A stretch of DNA of 11,817 nt, taken from an uncultured bacterium. Lineage in GTDB: Bacteria > Actinomycetota > Actinomycetes > S36-B12. The notes below the pieces were generated by a model. The model searched no databases, was not told the origin of the DNA, and was given only the letters and a program-made list of their open reading frames with translations. This document shows, piece by piece, positions 6,553-11,817 of the stretch; the stretch's first letter is position 1; each line of letters starts with the position of its first letter. The translations under genes and the position numbers were made by a program. The stretch covers positions 1 through 11,817 of the forward strand of contig CAJAKT010000483.1 of assembly GCA_903940375.1 (NCBI GenBank). The letters run 5' to 3'.

Positions 6553-7370
6553 GCGGCCACGTCCTGCCGCTCGCGGGTTCGACGGAGCCGTGGACGGGGG
6601 GCGCCGTCACCCCGTCAGCCGTCTGCATCCTCGCGCCGAACCCGTCACCCTGGACGCTTGACGGCACCAACACGTGGCTGATCTCTGCTCCCAGCAGCGG
6701 CACGGCAGCCGTCATCGACCCCGGTCCTGCGGATGACGGACATACTGCCGCGATCCGCGCAGCCGCAGCCGAGCGTGACCTGACCATCGTCACGGTCCTG
6801 CTGACGCATGGTCACATCGACCACTCCGAAGGCGCGCGGGCTTTCGCGGAATCCATCGGGGTCGGGGTCCGGGCACTCGATCCGGATCACCGCCTCGGAT
6901 CAGAGGGCCTGACGGATGGTGCCGTGGTTGCGCTGGGCGACGGGGAGGTTCGGGTCGTCGGGACGCCGGGGCACAGCTCCGACAGCGTGTCGTTCCTGCT
7001 GCCCCACGATGGCTCGATTCTCACCGGTGACACCGTGCTCGGCCGCGGCACGTCACTGGTGGCCTGGCCGGATGGCCGGCTGGGCGACTATCTCGACAGC
7101 CTGCGGCGCCTGCGCGACCTGTCGGCCGACGTGGATGTGCAGCGGCTGCTGCCCGGCCACGGGCCGGTGCTGGGCGCGCCAGCGGCGGTGATCGATGCCT
7201 ATCTCGAGCACCGGGCGGGTCGGCTGGCGGAGGTCGCGGCCGTGGTGGCGACGGGCATCACCGATGCGGGGGAGATCGTCACAATCGTCTACGCGGATGT
7301 CCCGCGGGAGGTGTGGCCGGCCGCTGAGCTGACGGTGCGTGCCCAGCTGGAGTACCTGGCCGATTCCTGA
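6549..7370 (+). CDS. Metallo-beta-lactamase-fold hydrolase (LACTB2-like)
   Basis: A 273-residue protein with a complete dinuclear metal site: THGHIDH (86-92; His87, His89, Asp91, His92), GHSSDS (His142), TGDTVLG (Asp161) and PGHGP (His204). The N-terminal NPSPWTLDGTNTWLI segment (31-45) and the C-terminal helical part after about residue 215 fit the LACTB2 branch, whose human member is a single-strand RNA endonuclease; bacterial members are often annotated as hydroxyacylglutathione hydrolase-like or simply MBL-fold. A beta-lactamase role is unlikely. The ATG overlaps the NUDIX stop by four bases and the gene closes the operon; a large inverted repeat begins 12 bases after its stop. M. tuberculosis Rv3677c holds the same place, convergent to crp. 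The reaction is unproven, either a phosphoesterase or a nuclease. Confidence 0.88.
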   Translation: MSGHVLPLAGSTEPWTGGAVTPSAVCILAPNPSPWTLDGTNTWLISAPSSGTAAVIDPGPADDGHTAAIRAAAAERDLTIVTVLLTHGHIDHSEGARAFAESIGVGVRALDPDHRLGSEGLTDGAVVALGDGEVRVVGTPGHSSDSVSFLLPHDGSILTGDTVLGRGTSLVAWPDGRLGDYLDSLRRLRDLSADVDVQRLLPGHGPVLGAPAAVIDAYLEHRAGRLAEVAAVVATGITDAGEIVTIVYADVPREVWPAAELTVRAQLEYLADS

Positions 7371-7382
7371 CAGACCCCTATG

Positions 7383-7436
7383 CTGCGTCAGTCGTGGTTG
7401 CGAAATGCCCGAATTGTCCAGCCACGAGTGACGCAG
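7383..7436. terminator. Large imperfect inverted repeat between MBL and crp genes, probable bidirectional terminator
   Basis: Arms at 7383-7400 and 7419-7436 are 18 bases each: 16 Watson-Crick pairs, one G-T and one G-G mismatch, around an 18-base loop. It lies entirely within the 74-base gap between the MBL stop (7370) and the crp stop (7445), which is where a two-way terminator is expected. Neither side has a T-tract, so termination would have to rely on hairpin strength alone, as is often proposed for actinobacteria, or on Rho. Confidence 0.6.
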
Positions 7437-7444
7437 GTGAAGGG

Positions 7445-8119
7445 TTAGCGGGCTCGACGCCCCAGTCGCTCAACGTCCAGGATCATCACCTGACGAGACT
7501 CCAGCCGGATCCAGCCGCGCTGGGCGAAGTCGGCGAGGGCCTTGTTGACTGTCTCGCGCGAGGCACCGACGAGTTGTGCGAGCTCCTCCTGCGTCATGTC
7601 ATGGGTGACCATGAGGCCTTCCGGCGTGACGGTGCCGAACTTCTCGCCCAGGTCCATCAGCGCCTTGGCGACCCGGCCGGGCACATCCGAGAAGACGAGG
7701 TCGGCCATCGCCTCGTTGGTACGCCGAAGTCGTCGGGCCAGCGCCTGCAGCAGTGCCGCCGCCACCTCAGGGCGACCGGCCAGCCACGGCTTCAGCTGGT
7801 CGTGCCCGAGGCCGAGAACCACGGCATCGGTGAGTGCGGTCGCGGTGGAGGTGCGCAGGCCTGGATCGAACAGGCTCAGCTCGCCGAACATCTCGCCGGG
7901 ACCGAGGACGCCCAGGAGGCTCTCGCGACCATCGTTGGAGGTCTGACCGAGTTTCACCTTGCCGTCAACGATGACGTACATGTGGTCGCCGGGCTCGCCC
8001 TCGATGAACAGCACCTCGCCCTTGGCGAAGTCGGTCTCGGTCAGGGATGCGCGCAGGGCGGCCGCACCCTCGGCGTCGAGAGCGGCGAACAACGGAGACT
8101 GCATAAAGGCGTCGTCCAC
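7445..8119 (-). CDS. crp: Crp/Fnr-family cAMP-responsive transcription regulator
   Basis: A 224-residue cyclic-AMP receptor protein, the same length as mycobacterial CRP (Rv3676). The N-terminal cNMP-binding barrel contains GEPGDHMYVIVDGKV (41-55) and the phosphate-binding cassette FGELSLFDPGLRTST (78-92) with Glu80, Arg89, Thr90 and Ser91, so cAMP binding is expected. The dimer helix at about 113-140 leads to the winged helix-turn-helix; TQEELAQLVGASRETVNKALADF (176-198) includes the recognition helix. I chose the GTG at 8119 because AAGGAGGA (8123-8130) lies just upstream and the protein then aligns end to end with mycobacterial CRP. The reading frame stays open further upstream to 8272, but that part overlaps the divergent nth promoter. 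ATG at 8104 (Met6) is a weaker alternative. No clear TGTGA-N6-TCACA site was seen in the crp-nth spacer. Confidence 0.93.
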   Translation of the reverse strand: MDDAFMQSPLFAALDAEGAAALRASLTETDFAKGEVLFIEGEPGDHMYVIVDGKVKLGQTSNDGRESLLGVLGPGEMFGELSLFDPGLRTSTATALTDAVVLGLGHDQLKPWLAGRPEVAAALLQALARRLRRTNEAMADLVFSDVPGRVAKALMDLGEKFGTVTPEGLMVTHDMTQEELAQLVGASRETVNKALADFAQRGWIRLESRQVMILDVERLGRRAR

Positions 8120-8210
8120 GACTCCTCCTTCCCGGGCGGTTGCTAGGCGCATTGTGTCGTATCGGCTGTGGCTCGCCGCCACCGCAGGTCGCGTTTGGGG
8201 CGAGGCGACA

Positions 8211-8216
8211 TACGCT
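8211..8216 (+). promoter_or_regulatory. Predicted leaderless promoter (-10 box) of the nth-NUDIX-marP operon
   Basis: TACGCT (TANNNT) is followed by six bases (AGCCGT) and the ATG at 8223, the same geometry as the two promoters in the 5129-5182 spacer. There is no Shine-Dalgarno sequence before the ATG. The divergent crp gene starts 103 bp away and does carry a strong ribosome-binding site, so the two transcripts start differently. No recognisable -35 box is seen. Confidence 0.57.
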
Positions 8217-8222
8217 AGCCGT

Positions 8223-8945
8223 ATGGCGGTTTCCCGGGCAGTGACGGCACTCGACGACCCGCCCGCCCGCAAACGCAGGGCCAGAAAGGTACTTGCGGTG
8301 CTGGGGGAGACGTACCCGGATGCCCATTGCGAGCTCGACTTCGGCTCACCACTCGACCTGCTGGTTGCGACCGTGCTGAGCGCTCAGTGCACCGACCAGC
8401 GGGTAAACAAGGTCACGCCAGCGTTGTTCGCCCGGTATCCGGATGCTGCTGCCTATGCGGGGGCTAGCCTCGCCGCCCTCGAATCTCTCGTCGCGCCGAC
8501 CGGCTTCTTTCGTCAGAAGGCGAAGACCCTCCAGTCGCTCGGACAGCAGCTGTGCGACAGGTATGGCGGCGAGGTTCCGGACCGACTCGAGGACCTCGTG
8601 ACGCTCCCCGGTGTGGGTCGCAAGACCGCCAATGTGGTCCTCGGTGACGCATTCGGTGTGCCGGGGATCACCGTCGACACACATCTGGGACGACTGGCTC
8701 GACGCTTCGGCTGGAGCGAGCACACCGACCCCGAGAAGGTCGAAGCCGACCTGATGGTGCTGTTCCCGAAGAAGGACTGGACGCTGATGTCGCACCGCGT
8801 CATCTGGCACGGCCGTCGGCGCTGTCATGCGCGCCGGCCTGCCTGCGGCGCGTGCCCCGTGGCGCGCTGGTGCCCGGCCTTCGGGGAAGGCCCGACCGAT
8901 GCGGTCGAGGCGTCGCGACTGGTCAAGGACGCGGGGCGGGCCTGA
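8223..8945 (+). CDS. nth: Endonuclease III (DNA glycosylase/AP lyase)
   Basis: A 240-residue bifunctional base-excision repair enzyme that removes oxidised pyrimidines and nicks the abasic site. The helix-hairpin-helix LPGVGRKTANVVL (128-140) carries the catalytic Lys134, and VDTHLGRLARRFG (151-163) carries Asp152. The C-terminal Fe-S loop is intact: Cys201, Cys208, Cys211 and Cys217 in the C-x6-C-x2-C-x5-C spacing. Presence of the lysine argues for Nth rather than MutY. A basic N-terminal extension of about 25 residues precedes the catalytic domain. I chose ATG 8223 because it follows the TACGCT box by six bases; the frame is open further left but there it is antisense to crp. The gene starts an operon with a NUDIX hydrolase and marP; its stop is two bases before the next ATG. 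Confidence 0.95.
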   Translation: MAVSRAVTALDDPPARKRRARKVLAVLGETYPDAHCELDFGSPLDLLVATVLSAQCTDQRVNKVTPALFARYPDAAAYAGASLAALESLVAPTGFFRQKAKTLQSLGQQLCDRYGGEVPDRLEDLVTLPGVGRKTANVVLGDAFGVPGITVDTHLGRLARRFGWSEHTDPEKVEADLMVLFPKKDWTLMSHRVIWHGRRRCHARRPACGACPVARWCPAFGEGPTDAVEASRLVKDAGRA

Positions 8946-8947
8946 CC

Positions 8948-9616
8948 ATGACGTGGTCGCGGACAGGGAATGTCGATGCAGCCGCACTGACGCAGATCCC
9001 CGATTGGCTGCAGCCGCTCGGAACCATCGCCAGCAGCGTTACTGCCGAGGAGCTGACACGGTTCGTGCCGCCGCATGGCGAAGGCCGGCACTCTGCCGTC
9101 CTCATTCTGTTCGGCAGCAATCGTGATCTGCTGCTGATCCAGCGAGCCAGCACTATGCGGTCCCACGCCGGTCAGCCGGCCTTCCCCGGCGGCGCCGTTG
9201 ACGATGATGACGAGGACGCGGTCGGGGCCGCACTCCGCGAAGCGCATGAGGAGACGGGGCTGGACCCGTCCGGCGTGTTGGTGTTCGGCGCACTACCGGA
9301 CCTCTGGGTCCCGGTGACGAACTACGTGGTGACGCCGATTCTCGGCTGGTGGCGTGAACCGTCGACGGTGTGGGCGCGCGACCCAGCCGAGGTGTCCAGC
9401 GTGCATCGCGTGCCGATCGCGGCGTTCGTCGATCCGCGCAATCGCTGCCGCGTACTTCATCCATCGGGGTTCATCGGTCCGGGCTTCGAGGTTGACGGCC
9501 TGCTCGTGTGGGGTTTCACGGCCGGTCTGATCTCAGGGATTCTCGATCTGCTCGGCTGGAGCGAGCCGTGGGATGAGTCGAGGATGGTGCCGCTCGAGGA
9601 CGTGCCCGAGACGTGA
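8948..9616 (+). CDS. NUDIX hydrolase, CoA pyrophosphatase-like (NudL/Rv3672c type)
   Basis: A 222-residue NUDIX protein. LLLIQRASTMRSHAGQPAFPGG (61-82) is the NuCoA signature (R-x4-R-x-H-x-G-x3-FPGG) of peroxisomal and bacterial coenzyme A diphosphatases, and it runs directly into the Nudix box with AALREAHEETGL (94-105), including Arg97, Glu98, Glu101 and Glu102. The first box glutamate is replaced within an acidic DDDDED run, as in several NudL-like proteins. The likely reaction is hydrolysis of CoA or its oxidised and acylated forms to phosphopantetheine plus 3',5'-ADP. It is co-transcribed between nth and marP: the ATG lies two bases after the nth stop and the end overlaps the marP GTG by four bases. 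In mycobacteria a membrane thioredoxin-like gene separates it from nth; here it is absent. Confidence 0.89.
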   Translation: MTWSRTGNVDAAALTQIPDWLQPLGTIASSVTAEELTRFVPPHGEGRHSAVLILFGSNRDLLLIQRASTMRSHAGQPAFPGGAVDDDDEDAVGAALREAHEETGLDPSGVLVFGALPDLWVPVTNYVVTPILGWWREPSTVWARDPAEVSSVHRVPIAAFVDPRNRCRVLHPSGFIGPGFEVDGLLVWGFTAGLISGILDLLGWSEPWDESRMVPLEDVPET

Positions 9617-10806
9617 ACATCGTCGACTGGGTGCTGATCGGTGCGGTGATCGTCTTCGCGATCGCGGGCTGGCATCGTGGCTTCGTCGCGGGGCTGCTGT
9701 CCTTCGTCGGGTTCCTGGGTGGCGGACTGGCGGCCGCCTTCATCCTGCCGAGCATCATCGACGCGCTGATCGAGACGGCGTGGATGCGCGTTGCCGCACT
9801 TGGTGCGGGCATCCTCACCGCGGCATTGCTCGGACAGTTCGCGGCGTCGATCCTCGGAGATCGCCTGCGCAGCGTCATCACCTGGCGACCGGCCCGCGCA
9901 GTCGACAATCTTCTCGGCGCAGCGCTAAACGTGCTCGCCCTCGCTGTGGTCCTGTGGATCGTTGCGAGCGCGGTCGCATTTCTCCCCGTCACCATGGTGT
10001 CCCAGCAGGTGACGGAGTCGAAGGTGCTCGTCGCCCTGGACTCGCTCGTACCCGTGCCAGCGCGCAATGCCTTTGGCGACCTTCGCTCACTCGTCGGCAG
10101 TACCTCGGTGCCGAGGATCTTCGCGGGACTCGCCCAGATCACGGGGCCAGACGTCGACCCGCCGAATCCTGCCGCCGTGACAGGTGCCGTCGATCGCGCG
10201 CATTCCTCCGTGGTGCAGGTCACGGGCGACGCGCCTGAATGCGGTAACTCGATCAGCGGGTCCGGCTTCGCTTTCGCGATGGACCGTGTGCTCACCAACG
10301 CACATGTCGTCGCGGGTGTGACGGACGTTCGGGTGCGTTTCAGTCTTGATGAGCGTGGCCATCCCGCGACAGTCATCTACTTCGATCCCGACACCGATAT
10401 CGCTGTGCTGGCCGTGCCAGGGTTGGATGCTCGGCCGCTCGCACTCGTCCCCGACCTCGCTGCTTCCGGTGACGACGCGGTCATCGCGGGCTTCCCGCAA
10501 TCCGGGCCCTACCGCGTTGAACCGGCGCGTATCCGAACGACGGTCACGGCACTCGGCGACGACATCTATGGGGAGGCGGGCGCGGAGCGCGAGGTCTACG
10601 CCATTCGCGGAACCGTGCAGCCGGGCAACAGCGGTGGACCCCTGCTTCGGCCGGATGGACTCGTCCTGGGCCTGGTATTCGGGTCAGATGATCAGGCCGT
10701 CGACGCGGGGTATGCCCTGACCGCGAATGAGCTTCGCCCGGCGGTGGCAGCCGGATTCGCATCCGACGTGCCCGTCGACACCGGGTCGTGCCAGATCAAG
10801 GAATAG
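9613..10806 (+). CDS. marP: MarP-type membrane-anchored trypsin-like serine protease
   Basis: A 397-residue protein of the same length as M. tuberculosis MarP (Rv3671c). The N-terminal part is a CvpA-like membrane domain with four predicted segments at about 5-20, 24-47, 58-81 and 103-125. After a linker (about 130-195) comes a periplasmic chymotrypsin-fold protease with triad His231 (TNAHVVAG), Asp262 (DTDIAVL) and Ser340 (QPGNSGGPL). Cys210 and Cys393 lie where mycobacterial MarP forms the disulfide that tethers the C-terminus to the protease and influences activity; they are the only cysteines. There is no PDZ domain, unlike HtrA. In mycobacteria MarP maintains cytoplasmic pH in acid and processes the peptidoglycan hydrolase RipA. 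The GTG start overlaps the NUDIX stop by four bases. The last 11 bases overlap the convergent GGDEF-EAL gene. Confidence 0.94.
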   Translation: MNIVDWVLIGAVIVFAIAGWHRGFVAGLLSFVGFLGGGLAAAFILPSIIDALIETAWMRVAALGAGILTAALLGQFAASILGDRLRSVITWRPARAVDNLLGAALNVLALAVVLWIVASAVAFLPVTMVSQQVTESKVLVALDSLVPVPARNAFGDLRSLVGSTSVPRIFAGLAQITGPDVDPPNPAAVTGAVDRAHSSVVQVTGDAPECGNSISGSGFAFAMDRVLTNAHVVAGVTDVRVRFSLDERGHPATVIYFDPDTDIAVLAVPGLDARPLALVPDLAASGDDAVIAGFPQSGPYRVEPARIRTTVTALGDDIYGEAGAEREVYAIRGTVQPGNSGGPLLRPDGLVLGLVFGSDDQAVDAGYALTANELRPAVAAGFASDVPVDTGSCQIKE

Positions 10807-11817
10807 CGGCGGGATCGACCGGTACATCTCGCAGTGCTGACCAGCGTACGAGGTCCTCGATTGGCATGGGGCGCGCGATCGCGAAGCCCTGCCCGTAGCC
10901 GCCGAAGGAGGTGCGCAGGAAATCCTCGACCGCCTGGTCCTCGATGCCCTCGTAGATGACCTCAATGCCCAGATCGGCAGCGACCGCGGCCACGCCGTGG
11001 ACGATGGCGAGTGCCGTCGGATCGGTCAGGATTCGCGAGACGAAGGAGTAGTCGATCTTCAGGCCGTCGACCGCGAGGTCGCGGAGTGTCGAGAGGCCTG
11101 ACCAGCCGGTGCCGAAGTCGTCGAGTTCGATACGGATGCCGGATCGGCGAAGCTCGGCGAGCACGAGTGCCGCCGACTCGGGCGCCCGCATGAGTGACTC
11201 CTCGGTAATCTCGAGGAGGAGCTGCTCAGGCGTCGAGCGGCTCGACGAGAGCGCCTCGCGCACTTCGCCGATGAGATCAGACGTGACGAGCTCGGGGGAC
11301 ACGTTCACAGCGACGGCATAGGGCAGTCCGGCAGTTCGCAGCTCCCGCAGGCTCTGCTGGATCATGTGTCGGGTGAGAAGTGGCATGGCGCCCGACTTCG
11401 TGATGTCATCGATGAACGCACCCGGTGGCAGGATTGAGCCGCCGCGACGCCAGCGCACCAGCGCCTCGACTCCGTAGATCGATCGATCGTCCAGCCGAAT
11501 GATGGGCTGGTAGTAGACGAGAAAGTCCTCGCCGCCCTCTTCGAACGCTGCACGGATCTCAGCACGCGCCCGCAAGCGTTCCTCCGAACGTGATCCGTGC
11601 CCGCCTTCATGGATGCGGACCAGTCCCGGCCCGTCAGTGACTGCTCGCACGAGTGCGCCGTCAGCGAGTGCCAGCATCGCCTCGACCGTCTCGGCCCCCG
11701 GCCCGTTCGACGCGACGCCCGCGCACGCGGTGACGTGAAGGGGGACGCCGTCGATCGTCACGGGCCGCTCGATCGCGCTGATGAGGTTCTCGGCAACTCG
11801 TCCGGCATCGTCGGTCC
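10796..11817 (-). CDS. GGDEF-EAL cyclic-di-GMP protein, N-terminus beyond the window
   Basis: The last 339 residues of a longer gene. The first roughly 60 visible residues (from RVAENLISAIERP through VTACAGVA to MLALADGAL) are the C-terminal end of a GGDEF domain; the GGDEF motif itself lies outside. A complete EAL domain follows, with every catalytic residue present in visible numbering: Glu117 (EALVRW), Asn171 (NVSP), Glu202 (LEITEE), Asp232-Asp233 (DDFGTG), Lys253 (LKID), Glu289 (YEGIED) and Gln309 (GYGQGF). It is therefore expected to be an active c-di-GMP phosphodiesterase, with cyclase activity undecidable from here. An in-frame GTG at 11761 would start inside the GGDEF fold and is not a real start. 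Its stop lies inside the 3' end of marP. No upstream sensor domain can be seen. Confidence 0.92.
   Translation of the reverse strand, partial: TDDAGRVAENLISAIERPVTIDGVPLHVTACAGVASNGPGAETVEAMLALADGALVRAVTDGPGLVRIHEGGHGSRSEERLRARAEIRAAFEEGGEDFLVYYQPIIRLDDRSIYGVEALVRWRRGGSILPPGAFIDDITKSGAMPLLTRHMIQQSLRELRTAGLPYAVAVNVSPELVTSDLIGEVREALSSSRSTPEQLLLEITEESLMRAPESAALVLAELRRSGIRIELDDFGTGWSGLSTLRDLAVDGLKIDYSFVSRILTDPTALAIVHGVAAVAADLGIEVIYEGIEDQAVEDFLRTSFGGYGQGFAIARPMPIEDLVRWSALRDVPVDPAAIP

Noticed and set aside
7394..8146. A 250-codon open frame on the plus strand opposite crp.
   Set aside because: It is a mirror of crp codon bias with no recognisable family, and it would read through the inverted repeat and the crp coding region.
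8131..8210. A CRP-binding palindrome in the crp-nth spacer.
   Set aside because: Several TGTG and CACA tetramers occur (for example near 8155 and 8166), but they are not arranged with the inverted symmetry or spacing of a CRP site.
7959..8222. N-terminal extension of endonuclease III by 88 codons.
   Set aside because: It overlaps crp in antisense, has low-complexity content, and the family-typical N-terminus plus the TACGCT box favour ATG 8223.
8120..8272. N-terminal extension of Crp beyond GTG 8119.
   Set aside because: The AAGGAGGA site sits just before GTG 8119 and that start gives the exact family length of 224 residues; the extension would run over the nth start.
1..11817. A new defence, toxin-antitoxin, biosynthetic or mobile system.
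   Set aside because: Every gene falls into a known core family and the order matches the conserved actinobacterial block; no transposase, integrase, direct target repeats, CRISPR repeats or tRNA was found.

Overview
The window comes from a high-GC actinobacterium. G and C look like roughly two thirds of the bases, GTG starts are frequent, and a WhiB Fe-S regulator is present. Gene order and relative orientation match the conserved actinobacterial block known in Mycobacterium tuberculosis as Rv3671c-Rv3682 (marP, NUDIX, nth, crp, MBL, RidA, DUF4177, two Get3/ArsA-like ATPases, whiB4, ponA2), here in the opposite orientation. I cannot place it below class level; it is not Mycobacterium itself, because the mycobacterial thioredoxin-like gene between nth and the NUDIX gene is missing and an extra NUDIX gene follows ridA.

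Layout from the left: the 3' end of a GatB/YqeY-domain gene (+) runs into the convergent ponA2-type bifunctional penicillin-binding protein (-). ponA2 is divergent from a whiB4-like gene (+) across an AT-rich control region of about 150 bp holding a nested dyad and a repeated TATATAGCC motif. whiB4 is convergent with a translationally coupled pair of Get3/ArsA-family ATPases (-). A 54-bp divergent spacer then leads to a four-gene operon (+): DUF4177 small protein, RidA-like protein, split-box NUDIX hydrolase and LACTB2-like metallo-beta-lactamase-fold hydrolase, all overlapping or abutting. A large imperfect inverted repeat separates this operon from the convergent crp gene (-). crp is divergent from a three-gene operon (+): endonuclease III, CoA-type NUDIX hydrolase and the MarP-type membrane serine protease. 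marP overlaps tail-to-tail with a GGDEF-EAL cyclic-di-GMP gene (-) that runs off the right edge.

Taken together the block looks like envelope and stress maintenance: peptidoglycan synthesis (PonA2), periplasmic proteolysis linked in mycobacteria to acid resistance (MarP), membrane-protein handling by the Get3-like pair, redox and cAMP regulation (WhiB4, Crp), DNA repair (Nth) and metabolite clean-up (RidA, two NUDIX proteins, MBL). Three of the operons (Get3 pair, DUF4177 operon, nth operon) share a striking promoter layout: a TANNNT -10 box exactly six bases before the start codon, which predicts leaderless mRNAs. No mobile element, CRISPR array, tRNA, rRNA or dedicated defence system was seen. 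The window is mostly a well-conserved core locus, and its less understood parts are the Get3-like pair, the DUF4177 protein and the control regions.
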